Assembly: GCA_016293865.1 (NCBI GenBank)
Contig: JAEDDG010000002.1
Span: forward strand, 1 to 64,000
Length of the DNA: 64,000 nt
Direction of reading: 5' to 3'
Source of the DNA: Oscillospiraceae bacterium
Lineage (GTDB): Bacteria; Bacillota; Clostridia; Oscillospirales; Oscillospiraceae
Shown: positions 17,701 through 25,988 of the stretch, piece after piece
Position numbering within the stretch: position 1 is the first letter of the stretch
Layout: each line of letters opens with the position of its first letter
Position numbers and translations under genes: made by a program
The notes under the pieces: generated by a model
Database searches by the model: none
Seen by the model: the letters and a program-made list of their open reading frames with translations, nothing else
What the model was told of the DNA's origin: nothing

Positions 17701-18786
17701 ATGACCGGAAGAATTTTGCTCGACCTCGCGCCGGAAAAGGGAAATCCCAGAAATTCTGAAGGCGCTTTTTACCGGCTGAAGAACGGCGCGCTGCGCCTTT
17801 ATTACAGCCGCTTTGCCGGTGACAGTTCCGCTGACGAGGCGTATGCCACCATCGCATATGTTGAGACGCTGGATGAAGGCGAAACCTGGAGTACGCCTGT
17901 CACTGTGTTTACCGCCAGAGAGCTGGATGCGGTCAATATTATGAGCGTCAGCATGATGGAGATGCGCAGCGGGGATGCAGGCCTTTTCTTCCTGATCCGC
18001 AGGGCGGACGGTGATCTGCGGCTGGTGCTGTACCGCTCGTCAGATGACTGCAGGACGTGGAGCGGACCTGTCTGCTGCATTCCGGAGCCGGGTTATTATG
18101 TGGTCAACAATGACCGCGTTGTGCGTTTGTCCACCGGACGGCTGCTTGTGCCTGCCGCCTTTCACGCGCGGACAGGCGAGGGCAGGCCCCCGGAGGTCAC
18201 ATCCCGCGCGATCGTCCGTTTTTCCTATTCGGATGACGACGGCGCGACATGGCACATGTCGCCGAATGCAGTGTCTGAATCCATGCGCGTCTGCCGGTCC
18301 GGCTTTCAGGAACCCGGTGTGACAGAGCTGGGGGACGGCTCCGTATACGGCTGGGCCCGCACAGATCTGGGCCGTCAGTATGAGTTTTTCTCCCGTGACG
18401 GCGGCATCAGCTGGACGGAAGCGGAGCCGGCATGGTTTACAAGTCCGTGTTCACCCATGCAGATCAAGCGCATGCCTGACGGCCGGCTGCTGGCCGTATG
18501 GAATCCGATACCTGCATACCAGACGCGGGAGCTTGTTGTTTTGAAGGAAAATCCCGGCCGGTACACGGACCGCACCCGGTATGTATTGGCTGTCAGCGGC
18601 GATGAAGGGGAGACGTGGTCGGAGCCGCGGATCTTTGAGGACGATGCGGACGCCGGTTTTTCCTATCCGGCCATGTATTTCACCAATGAAGGCGTGTTCC
18701 TGGCGTATTGCGCCGGAAAGCATACGGAAGGCGGCAATCTCTGCCGGGAGAGAATTCGTTTTATCCCTTACAGCGAAATTGGCTGA
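17701..18786 (+). CDS. Sialidase-like BNR/Asp-box protein, cytoplasmic
   Basis: A 362-residue protein with a six-bladed sialidase-type propeller. Asp-boxes are seen at ETLDEGETWS, RSSDDCRTWS, YSDDDGATWH, FSRDGGISWT and AVSGDEGETWSEP. No signal peptide or membrane segment is present, so it works inside the cell, unlike most bacterial sialidases. The usual N-terminal Arg-Ile-Pro motif of GH33 is absent, so either the substrate or the chemistry may differ. It sits between an epimerase and a sialic acid lyase in one operon, which suggests hydrolysis of an imported sialic acid glycoside or derivative. ATG 17701 has GGGAG 7 bases upstream; GTG 17695 is less likely. Confidence 0.75.
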   Translation: MTGRILLDLAPEKGNPRNSEGAFYRLKNGALRLYYSRFAGDSSADEAYATIAYVETLDEGETWSTPVTVFTARELDAVNIMSVSMMEMRSGDAGLFFLIRRADGDLRLVLYRSSDDCRTWSGPVCCIPEPGYYVVNNDRVVRLSTGRLLVPAAFHARTGEGRPPEVTSRAIVRFSYSDDDGATWHMSPNAVSESMRVCRSGFQEPGVTELGDGSVYGWARTDLGRQYEFFSRDGGISWTEAEPAWFTSPCSPMQIKRMPDGRLLAVWNPIPAYQTRELVVLKENPGRYTDRTRYVLAVSGDEGETWSEPRIFEDDADAGFSYPAMYFTNEGVFLAYCAGKHTEGGNLCRERIRFIPYSEIG

Positions 18787-18861
18787 ACACCGGCTGTTCA
18801 CGCTGAATTCCGCAACTGAAATTGAAAGAAAAAAATTTAGATAATGAAAAGGGGCGTCAAA

Positions 18862-19809
18862 ATGAGATACAATATGGACAGATTCCGCGGCATTTTTGTG
18901 GCCTTGAATGCTGTGTATGACGCGGAAGGCAATGTCAATGAAGCTGCGCTGCGCAAAATTGCCAACTGGTACAAGGACAAGGGCATTACCGGCCTGTATG
19001 TCTGCGGCTCCACCGGCGAAGGCATTGTCATGAGCATGGATGAGAGAAAGCGCACGCTGGAAATTCTGGCGGACGAGCTGGGCGACAGCCTGACGCTGCT
19101 CGTTCATGTGGGTGCGCCGTCCACCAAGGACGCCGTTGAGCTTGCAAAGCACGCTGAGGCGCATGGCGCACACGGTACCTCTGCTGTACCCAGCATTTAC
19201 TATGGCCTGCCTGAGAGCGCGATTGCTGCGCACTGGAACGCCATTGCTGACGCAGCTGACATCCCGTTCGTGATTTACAATATTCCCGGCTGCACGAACT
19301 ATTCTCTGACGCCGGCTCTGTTTACGAAGATGCTTGAAAACGAACGTGTCTGCGGTCTGAAGAACTCGTCTCTGCCCTGCATGGATATTGCTGTTTTCAA
19401 GAGCCTGGCTCCCGAAGGATTTGTTGTGTTCAACGGACCCGACGAGCAGCTGGCAGCCGGTCTGGCCATGGGCGCAGACGGTGGTATCGGCGGTACTTAC
19501 GGCACAATGCCTGAGGTATATGTGACCATTTACAAACTGATCCAGATGGGCGCATATAAAGAGGCTTTTGAAATTCAGCGGCGTACAACCATGGTGATTC
19601 TCAATGATCTTCTGGCGCTTGGCTCTCTGTACAGCACGGCGAAGCTGGTGATCAAGGCCCGTTCCGGCATTGATATCGGCGATGCGCGCATGCCTCTGCC
19701 GAGAGTGAACCCGGATGATCCCAGACTGCCGGCGATTGTCAAGGCAGTGCAGGACAATGTGGACTTTGCACTTGAGACGCTTGCCGCATGCGAGAAGAAA
19801 TATAAATAA
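18862..19809 (+). CDS. nanA: N-acetylneuraminate lyase (DHDPS/NAL family)
   Basis: A class I aldolase of 315 residues that would split N-acetylneuraminate into N-acetylmannosamine and pyruvate. Motifs are GLYVCGSTGEG near residue 40 (the GSTGE loop binding the pyruvate carboxylate), IPFVIYNIPG with the catalytic Tyr near 137 and VCGLKNSS with the Schiff-base Lys near 166. SIYYGLPESAIAAHWNAIAD is closer to NAL than to DapA. The ATG at 18862 has AAGGGG 7 bases upstream; an in-frame ATG at 18844 is too close to any ribosome site. Last gene of the operon, followed by a terminator. The NAL assignment rests partly on context. Confidence 0.87.
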   Translation: MRYNMDRFRGIFVALNAVYDAEGNVNEAALRKIANWYKDKGITGLYVCGSTGEGIVMSMDERKRTLEILADELGDSLTLLVHVGAPSTKDAVELAKHAEAHGAHGTSAVPSIYYGLPESAIAAHWNAIADAADIPFVIYNIPGCTNYSLTPALFTKMLENERVCGLKNSSLPCMDIAVFKSLAPEGFVVFNGPDEQLAAGLAMGADGGIGGTYGTMPEVYVTIYKLIQMGAYKEAFEIQRRTTMVILNDLLALGSLYSTAKLVIKARSGIDIGDARMPLPRVNPDDPRLPAIVKAVQDNVDFALETLAACEKKYK

Positions 19810-19827
19810 TAAGTCCGGCTGTTTGAG

Positions 19828-19860
19828 CGGCGGCGCAGATTCTCTGCGCCGCCGTTTTTT
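19828..19860 (+). terminator. Terminator of the nanA operon
   Basis: The perfect arms cggcggcgcaga and tctgcgccgccg with a 3-base loop are followed by tttttt. Confidence 0.9.
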
Positions 19861-19945
19861 CCTGTCCGGACAGGAAGTTTGATGTCTGCATGGATTTTTG
19901 CATGCGCATCTGCTATACTGTAAAAAAAACATCCGGGGGAAGAAT

Positions 19946-21169
19946 ATGGCAGAGAGAGGATACCCGAAAATTTCCGTGACGCCCAAGGCGGAAGCGGCGC
20001 TGCGAGCCGGACATCCGTGGGTATACGGCGAGGAGGTTCTGCAGGCGGATGCCTGCGACGACGGCGATCTGGCCGACGTGTATTCAGGAAAAGGGCGTTT
20101 TCTGGGAACGGGCTTTTATAACAGCGCGTCAAAAATACGTGTGCGGCTGATTTCGCGCAACGCAAACGACAGGTTTGACGAGGCATTTTATCGCAGGCGC
20201 CTGCAGTACGCAGTGGATTACCGGCGGACGGTGATGGGGTCTGACTTCCAGTGCTGCCGTCTCATTTTCGGTGAGGCGGACCAGTTTCCGGGCCTGACAG
20301 TGGACAGGTTCGGCGATATTCTGGTCGCGCAGGTGATGAGCCTGGGAATTGAACGGCACAAGGCCTTTCTCCTGCCGGCACTGGCTGAAATCCTGCGCGC
20401 CGGCGGGGAAGATATATGTGCTGTATATGAGCGCAGCGACGGCGCACTTCGCGGGAAAGAGGGCATGCCGGAGCATACAGGATTTGTTTCTGCGCCCGGA
20501 CTGCGCACCGATCTTGACGGTGTCACGGAGATTACGGAAAACGGGATCCGTTACAGAGTGGACTATATCCACGGGCAGAAAACCGGCTTTTTTCTCGATC
20601 AGAAGTATAACCGCGCTGCTGCGGCACGCCTTGCTCCGGGCAGGACTGTGCTTGACTGCTTTACGCATACCGGTGCCTTCGCGCTGAACGCCGCCAAAGC
20701 CGGCGCAGCTCACGTCTGCGCAGTGGATATATCGGATGAGGCAGTGGCCTGTGCGCGCGCCAACGCCGCGCTCAACGGCCTGGAAAGCACGATGGAATTT
20801 CAGACTGCTGATGTATTTGAACTGCTCACATCCCTTGAGTCCAGAGGAAAGAGTCCCTATGACTACATTATTCTGGATCCGCCGGCGTTTACAAAGAGCA
20901 ATGCCACTGTGAAAAACGCCATCCGCGGCTACAAGGAGATCAATTACCGCGCCATGAAGATCCTGCCCCGCGGCGGTTATCTGGCGACATGCTCCTGCTC
21001 ACATTTTATGACAAACGATCTCTTCCGCCAGATGCTCAGAAGCGCGGCATTTGACGCAAGCGTTTCTCTGCGGCAGATTGAGGAGCGGCAGCAGGCGCCG
21101 GACCATCCGATCCTGTGGAATGTGCCGGAAACGGACTATCTGAAGTTTTATCTGTTTCAGATCGTATAA
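19946..21169 (+). CDS. Class I SAM-dependent rRNA methyltransferase (RlmI-like)
   Basis: A 407-residue methyltransferase of the RlmI/YccW type, which makes m5C in 23S rRNA. It has an N-terminal PUA domain (HPWVYGEEVLQA and following), a linker domain with DQFPGLTVDRFGD, then the Rossmann domain. There VLDCFTHTGAFALNAAKAGA is the SAM site, YDYIILDPPAFTKS holds the catalytic DPPAF motif and ATCSCSHFM carries the second catalytic Cys. ATG 19946 has GGGGGA before it; an upstream in-frame ATG at 19898 is less likely. An extended -10 (TGCTATACT, 19911-19919) is present. Monocistronic. Confidence 0.9.
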   Translation: MAERGYPKISVTPKAEAALRAGHPWVYGEEVLQADACDDGDLADVYSGKGRFLGTGFYNSASKIRVRLISRNANDRFDEAFYRRRLQYAVDYRRTVMGSDFQCCRLIFGEADQFPGLTVDRFGDILVAQVMSLGIERHKAFLLPALAEILRAGGEDICAVYERSDGALRGKEGMPEHTGFVSAPGLRTDLDGVTEITENGIRYRVDYIHGQKTGFFLDQKYNRAAAARLAPGRTVLDCFTHTGAFALNAAKAGAAHVCAVDISDEAVACARANAALNGLESTMEFQTADVFELLTSLESRGKSPYDYIILDPPAFTKSNATVKNAIRGYKEINYRAMKILPRGGYLATCSCSHFMTNDLFRQMLRSAAFDASVSLRQIEERQQAPDHPILWNVPETDYLKFYLFQIV

Positions 21170-21207
21170 CTGTGTCCGCCGGGTACAGAGAGACAACAAG
21201 ACAGTAA

Positions 21208-21245
21208 ATCCTCCGTATGATTGCAGCATACGGAGGATCCTTTTC
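21208..21245 (+). terminator. Terminator after the RlmI-like gene
   Basis: The arms atcctccgtatg and catacggaggat with a 7-base loop, then ccttttc. Confidence 0.85.
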
Positions 21246-21483
21246 TGTATATAAATCAAACCTGCCGCGGTGAATGCCGGTCAAAGCCGCCTGCGGGCAG
21301 CAAGACCGCAGAGAAATGCCGCTGCCCTGGGGTTGTGCTGTGCAGCGGTATGAGCAGTCATGCCGCTTTCTGCCGCAGAAGGAGAGGGAATAATCTCAGG
21401 GCGCGCAAAGTGCCAGGCTGGGAGTCCGAAGCGGACGCTTCGGTTTCTGAGCCGCTTTCCAACAGCCCATAATCCGGTTTCTG
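21246..21483. other. Intergenic stretch without recognised features
   Basis: Between the methyltransferase terminator and the end of the DUF5131 gene I see only short open frames without ribosome sites. No tRNA, riboswitch or clear promoter was found. The GC-rich first half resembles host coding-type composition and may be decayed sequence. Confidence 0.4.
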
Positions 21484-22197
21484 TCATATTGCCGTGAAAT
21501 TTATGCCCGCCTTTTTCGCTTGACTGCACAAATCCTTTGTCTGCAGCTTATACCGCGTTCCATCTTTTATGAAGTGTGTTCCGCATTGCCTGAACTCAAA
21601 ACTGACATTCTTACGAACACATTGCTCCCGGATGGCCAGAACCCAGTCATAATCAAGGGGTCTTGCGCAGTAATCAGATTCACCGCCGACTACAACAAGT
21701 TCGATATCATCAAGATATTGTTCAATATCAATTCTTTCAAGTAAAGGCTGTGCGGTGATGCACTTATGCCTGATCGGCAGCGACCGAAATACAGAGAGTT
21801 TTTTGTCGGCATTTTTCTGATTTTCAACAGTGCAGCACACAATGACATTTTCGTATCCGTCACTCCAGTCATTGGGAACACACTGAACGAACCTTTCAAT
21901 TCGCTTTGTGAGAAACAGAAACGTGCAATCCTGTCGTTCTTTGATCATAGACCAGCATTCCATGCGCCATGCGTCTGCTTCCTCAATTAAAAAATCCGTA
22001 GAGAAGCCAAGATAAACCGTTCCGGCTTTCATCTTATAGTCTCCGTTTTTGAGCCGCTCAATTGGCTTAAAAAAGTCTTTCGTTTTCACGATATCGCATG
22101 AGTTGATGTGCCGTTTTTGATCGCCTTTATGTATATAGCAATGCAGACACCCGTCACTGCATTTTTTACATCCGCGCCAGGGATTCCATATAGCCAT
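21484..22197 (-). CDS. DUF5131 family protein (Gp37/Gp68-like)
   Basis: A 237-residue protein of the phage Gp37/Gp68-type DUF5131 family. It opens with a cysteine cluster, NPWRGCKKCSDGCLHCYIHK, like an iron-sulfur or radical-SAM-type site. LTKRIERF and ELVVVGGESDYCARPLDYDW are typical family segments. The function is unknown. The gene is visibly more AT-rich than its neighbours, stands alone on the minus strand and breaks up the amino-sugar region, so it may have arrived by transfer. GAGGT precedes the ATG. Confidence 0.8.
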   Translation of the reverse strand: MAIWNPWRGCKKCSDGCLHCYIHKGDQKRHINSCDIVKTKDFFKPIERLKNGDYKMKAGTVYLGFSTDFLIEEADAWRMECWSMIKERQDCTFLFLTKRIERFVQCVPNDWSDGYENVIVCCTVENQKNADKKLSVFRSLPIRHKCITAQPLLERIDIEQYLDDIELVVVGGESDYCARPLDYDWVLAIREQCVRKNVSFEFRQCGTHFIKDGTRYKLQTKDLCSQAKKAGINFTAI

Positions 22198-22288
22198 AAT
22201 TATACCTCAATCAATTCGCGTTAATTTTACACTCACGATGAAAGAAGGCTGTTGGATAAACTGAAATGCCTGCCGGCTGCGAAGGGAA

Positions 22289-22319
22289 ACGCCCGAAGAA
22301 GTTTGGATTCTTCGGGCGT
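22289..22319 (-). terminator. Terminator downstream of nagA
   Basis: The arms acgcccgaagaa and ttcttcgggcgt (7-base loop) form a perfect stem, followed by T-rich sequence on the minus strand. Confidence 0.75.
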
Positions 22320-22376
22320 ACGCATTGCTGTTTTATGGACGCTGTCTCATGCCGGCGGCATGCAATATTTCCCGGA

Positions 22377-23492
22377 TTATTTACTGACGACGGTTTCACC
22401 GTCCAGAATGACCTGGAAAATGTTGTAATCGTCATCTGTAATGATGATGTTTGCGCGCTTGCCTGGCTCCAGAGAACCGACTTCGCGGTCGAGGTGTACA
22501 GCGCGTGCCGGATTCAGCGAGCAGACACGGGAGACTTCCCACGGCTCAAGAAGCGTGTTGTACTTGAAGTTTTTGGCGGCCTGGAACATGCGCATCTTGC
22601 TGCCGATCAGCGCGCCGTCCAGCATGTTGATGTCCATATCATCAAGGCTGCCGGTGCAGGCGTCTGTCACGGCGATAATCCGGTCGAGTCCGACGGCCTT
22701 TTTGATATACTGAGTCATCAGCTTGCGCACATGGATGCCCATGGAGTCATTGATGATCTCGCACATGACGTCGTCGCGCAGCATGACGGCCTCGTCAAAG
22801 CTCATGTCCTTGGTGCCGCCGGTGTAAAGCGGGGAACGGGTGGTGCCGGTGGCGTCCATCAGGTGTGTGCAGACGGTGGCGCCTGCGTCGGCTGCGGCGA
22901 ATACCTGCTCCGGAGAAGCCTCGGAGTGGCCGATGGCAACGGTGATGCCTTCAGCGACGCAGTCTTTAATCAGCTTTTCGCTGTTGGCAAGCTCCGGCGC
23001 GACAGTGATCAGACGGATTGTGCCGGCAGCCTGTTTGAAATAACGCTTGTATTCTTCTTCGTCAATATCATGGAAATATTCACGGAAGCCGCCGTAATTG
23101 GGATTCATATACGGACCTTCAAGGTGAATGCCCATAATATTGCCCGGGCGTTTCTCAGCCATGGCCGTTCTGATATCGGCAATGGCCTTCATAATGCCGC
23201 TGTCGCCGATGTTGGGGGAAATCGTGCAGTCCAGGCTGGTGGTGCCGCCTTCGAGATGAACACGCGCCATCTGCTCCGGATCGTCCCAGCACCACCATTC
23301 GCCGCCGGCGTGGCAGTGAATATCCACAAAGCCGGGGCTGACCAGACGGCCCTGCGCATCAATCTGCGCACAGTCGCCGGGTACGGGGAATGCATCTCCG
23401 GCATACAGGATTTTGCCGTCCTCCATGAGAACCATGCCGTCATTGCAGACGCGGTCAGGCAAAACAACTTTTGCATTGACAATAGCTTTCAT
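22377..23492 (-). CDS. nagA: N-acetylglucosamine-6-phosphate deacetylase
   Basis: This cytoplasmic amidohydrolase turns GlcNAc-6-P into glucosamine-6-P. The 371-residue product has the metal motifs in order: DIHCHAGGEW near residue 55, GIHLEGPYMNPNYGG near 117 (Glu ligand), AIGHSEASPEQ near 184, THLMDATGTTRSPLYTGG near 205 and AVTDACTG near 263 (catalytic Asp), and ends with SLEPGKRANIIITDDDYNI. AGAGGT precedes the ATG. It is the downstream step for GlcNAc-6-P, so it links to the epimerase-lyase operon on the other strand. No nagB is visible next to it. Confidence 0.92.
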   Translation of the reverse strand: MKAIVNAKVVLPDRVCNDGMVLMEDGKILYAGDAFPVPGDCAQIDAQGRLVSPGFVDIHCHAGGEWWCWDDPEQMARVHLEGGTTSLDCTISPNIGDSGIMKAIADIRTAMAEKRPGNIMGIHLEGPYMNPNYGGFREYFHDIDEEEYKRYFKQAAGTIRLITVAPELANSEKLIKDCVAEGITVAIGHSEASPEQVFAAADAGATVCTHLMDATGTTRSPLYTGGTKDMSFDEAVMLRDDVMCEIINDSMGIHVRKLMTQYIKKAVGLDRIIAVTDACTGSLDDMDINMLDGALIGSKMRMFQAAKNFKYNTLLEPWEVSRVCSLNPARAVHLDREVGSLEPGKRANIIITDDDYNIFQVILDGETVVSK

Positions 23493-23614
23493 TTTACATT
23501 ACCTCTATATTCTGGCGTTTTGATCACGCCCGATTTCAAACAGATTATTGCCCCCGGAATCCAGAGAAACGGTCAGCGGCAGACGCAGAATGTACAGGGG
23601 CAGTGTCGGACATA

Positions 23615-24328
23615 TTATTCCTCCGGCGCCTGCGAAGCCTTGTTTTTGACTATTGCAGACAGATCAAGCAGGCTTTCCAGGTCAAGCCCCAGATCGTTCA
23701 GCGCATTTTTCACAGCGTCCGGGACATCGGCGCAGAGGGTCTGCGGCGAAGTTGGGGCGGCCTGTGCCAGGTCGTCAGAGGAGGCCGTGCCTGCTGCTTC
23801 AGCTTCTGCCTTGCAGGAGCATGAAGCCTGCGGATTCTCTGCGGCGGCGCTGTCCGGCGATGATGCGCCGTCCGGAAACAGCGGTGCGCTCTGTGACACT
23901 GAACCTGCAGACGCAAGCGTACCGAGGGTGCTGCCAGTCTCGCTGACTTTTCCCCAGAGGAGGTCGAGCTGACTTCTGACCATGTCCAGTTGTGCCTGTG
24001 TTGCCTGAATGGCGGCGAAAAGATCACTGCTGATGTCCTGATACCGGGCGTTCAGCGTGCCAAGGGCAGAAGTTGCCTTTTCGATGGCAGCGGCATGCGC
24101 TTTTTCTGCACGGTCCGCCGCCTCTGCGGCAGTCTGGATGGCCTGTGCGGCATCCTCGCGCACGCGGGACAATTCGGCAGTCAGCGCGTCAACCTGTTCT
24201 TCAAGCTGAGCGGCACGCTCCTTGTAAGAATTGCGTTCATTGGCAATGCGCTCGATGCTGACTGCAACGTCATTGCGGTCGAATCCGCCGAAAAGGCGAG
24301 TTTTGAATCCGATTTTTTCAGTACTCAT
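23615..24328 (-). CDS. DivIVA-like coiled-coil protein
   Basis: A 237-residue protein with an N-terminal DivIVA-like start (GFKTRLFGGFDRNDVAVSIERIANERN), followed by a long Ala/Glu/Gln-rich coiled coil to about residue 125. A low-complexity Ser/Ala/Pro/Cys linker comes next, then a short acidic C-terminal helix (VKNALNDLGLDLESLLDLS). DivIVA proteins mark curved membranes and organise division or polar growth. No firm function can be given. It uses ATG 24328; a longer frame to 24397 lacks support. Monocistronic between nagA and tRNA-Arg. Confidence 0.7.
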   Translation of the reverse strand: MSTEKIGFKTRLFGGFDRNDVAVSIERIANERNSYKERAAQLEEQVDALTAELSRVREDAAQAIQTAAEAADRAEKAHAAAIEKATSALGTLNARYQDISSDLFAAIQATQAQLDMVRSQLDLLWGKVSETGSTLGTLASAGSVSQSAPLFPDGASSPDSAAAENPQASCSCKAEAEAAGTASSDDLAQAAPTSPQTLCADVPDAVKNALNDLGLDLESLLDLSAIVKNKASQAPEE

Positions 24329-24414
24329 GGAAAAGCACCTGCTCTGTCTTATTGATTTCGACACTATACTACCACAACACTGAAAATAAAACAACAAATA
24401 ATGTACGCGCGGAC

Positions 24415-24443
24415 TTTACAACCAGAGAAAATTTTGCTATAAT
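24415..24443 (+). promoter_or_regulatory. Promoter of tRNA-Arg
   Basis: -35 TTTACA (24415-24420), a 17-base spacer and a perfect -10 TATAAT (24438-24443), 26 bases before the mature tRNA 5' end. Confidence 0.75.
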
Positions 24444-24469
24444 CCCAAATGCGGGTTTTCCGCGGATAT

Positions 24470-24546
24470 GCGCCCGTAGCTCAGTTGGATAGAGTGACAG
24501 ACTCCGACTCTGTAGGCCACTGGTTCGAGTCCAGCCGGGCGTACCA
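24470..24546 (+). tRNA. tRNA-Arg (anticodon CCG)
   Basis: A 77-base cloverleaf: acceptor gcgcccg with cgggcgt (terminal G-U), D arm gctc/gagt, anticodon stem acaga/tctgt with loop CTCCGAC (anticodon CCG at 24504-24506, reads CGG), T loop TTCGAGT and an encoded CCA. Position 49-65 of the T stem is an A-C mismatch. Confidence 0.95.
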
Positions 24547-24583
24547 CGTCGGAGCAAAGCAGACTTTGCTCCGACGTTCTTTT
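24547..24583 (+). terminator. Terminator of tRNA-Arg
   Basis: It directly abuts the CCA end: acgtcggagcaaag pairs with ctttgctccgacgt, followed by tctttta. The first A is the last base of the tRNA. Confidence 0.85.
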
Positions 24584-24716
24584 ATTCCAGCGGAACAACA
24601 GAACGGCAGCCGTCCGCTTATTTATTCCGCCTTTCAGAATTGGGCCCGCCGTGCGTTGATTCGGTTTTTGGGTGCGAGCCGGAAAGTTGGAGCAATGAAA
24701 ACATTTGCGCTTTCAT

Positions 24717-24749
24717 AATCCCGAATGCAGAAGCGTTCGGGATTTTTAC
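24717..24749 (+). terminator. Terminator-like hairpin between tRNA-Arg and mutY
   Basis: The arms aatcccgaa and ttcgggatt (10-base loop) are followed by ttt. About 135 bases separate it from the tRNA terminator. I see no gene or convincing promoter there, so it is either a backup stop or the end of a small unrecognised RNA. Confidence 0.55.
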
Positions 24750-24878
24750 TTATTCCGCACTGTGCGCCTGAAAGCCGGCAGCAATCTGAACCGGGAACAC
24801 AGGCAGTGCCGGAGCGGACAGGCCTGCGCCGCAGAAAAAACGGCAGACAAGGCGCTGGATGCACGGGAGGGGATGAAC

Positions 24879-25940
24879 ATGCAGTACTTTGACGATACGG
24901 AACAGGCGCTGTATGCGCGTCTTCCCGGCGTGCTGCTTCCCTGGTACAGTCAGAACGCACGCGATCTGCCCTGGCGGAGAGACTGCGACCCTTATCATGT
25001 CTGGATATCTGAAATTATGCTGCAGCAGACACGGGCTGAAGTGGTCTGTGGATATTACCTGCGCTTTCTGCAGGCGCTTCCGGACGTTTTTGCCCTGGCA
25101 TCAGCTCCGGAAAAGGAGCTGATGAAGCTGTGGGAGGGTCTCGGGTATTACAGCCGGGCCAGAAATCTGCAGAAGGCGGCGCGGATTATTGTTTCACAAT
25201 ATGGAGGACGTTTTCCGTCCAGTCCTGAGGAAATAGAGACGCTGCCCGGGATCGGTCCGTACACGGCGGGTGCCATAGCGTCTGTCTGCTTCGGAGTGCC
25301 GGCCGCGGCTGTGGACGGCAATGTTCTGCGCGTTGTCAGCAGACTGACTGCGCTCAACCAGCCGGTTGACCTGCAGAAAGTGAAGGCACAGGTGAGCGCG
25401 CGGCTGATGCAGGTTTATCCGGCGGAAGCATGCGGCGCGTTTACACAGGCAATGATGGAACTCGGGGCTACGGTCTGTACGCCGAAATCACCCAGGTGCG
25501 CTGCCTGTCCGGCCGCTTCCTTTTGCCGCGCTGCGGCAGCGGGGACCCAGAAAAATTACCCTGTGCGCCTTCCGAAAAAGGAAAAAAAGATCCAGCACCG
25601 CACAGTTTTTTATCTCTCCTGCGGCGATCGGATTGCCATATTGCGGCGCGAAGCACCGGGACTTTTATCGGGGATGTGGCAGCTGCCAGACGTACCCGGA
25701 GAGCTTGGGCCGAATGATGCGATGGCCGCCGCTGCCGGGATGCTTGTGGAGCCAACCGGCATCATGTGGGAAAAGCACCGCGTACATGTTTTTACACACA
25801 TGCGCTGGGAGATGGTCTGTTACGGTATCCAGTGCGATCGCTGTGCGGAGGGCTTTATCTGGGCGGACAGCGATACGATACGGCGGCAATACGCGCTGCC
25901 AACAGCTTACAGAATGTTTTTGGATGATCTGACCGTCTGA
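24879..25940 (+). CDS. mutY: A/G-specific adenine glycosylase (MutY)
   Basis: MutY removes adenine mispaired with 8-oxoguanine in DNA. The 353-residue protein has the catalytic domain start LPWRRDCDPYHVWISEIMLQ, the helix-hairpin-helix LPGIGPYTAGAIASV near residue 118, the catalytic Asp in AAAVDGNVLRV near 140 and the 4Fe-4S motif C-x6-C-x2-C-x5-C starting at CTPKSPRCAACP near 195. The Nudix-like C-terminal domain (GMWQLPD, HVFTHMRWEM) reads the 8-oxoG strand. ATG 24879 has GGGAGG at 8-base spacing; ATG 24873 is too close. Confidence 0.95.
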   Translation: MQYFDDTEQALYARLPGVLLPWYSQNARDLPWRRDCDPYHVWISEIMLQQTRAEVVCGYYLRFLQALPDVFALASAPEKELMKLWEGLGYYSRARNLQKAARIIVSQYGGRFPSSPEEIETLPGIGPYTAGAIASVCFGVPAAAVDGNVLRVVSRLTALNQPVDLQKVKAQVSARLMQVYPAEACGAFTQAMMELGATVCTPKSPRCAACPAASFCRAAAAGTQKNYPVRLPKKEKKIQHRTVFYLSCGDRIAILRREAPGLLSGMWQLPDVPGELGPNDAMAAAAGMLVEPTGIMWEKHRVHVFTHMRWEMVCYGIQCDRCAEGFIWADSDTIRRQYALPTAYRMFLDDLTV

Positions 25941-25988
25941 GTCTGCGGATGGGACTCCGGCTGGAAGAAATGGAGAAAGGAGAAAAGC

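Noticed and set aside
22266-23972. A 568-codon plus-strand open frame
   Set aside because: It is antisense to nagA and the DivIVA-like gene, both of which have clear motifs or normal starts.
24449-24718. Open frame reading through tRNA-Arg
   Set aside because: It covers a complete tRNA and its terminator, and the translation has no protein character.
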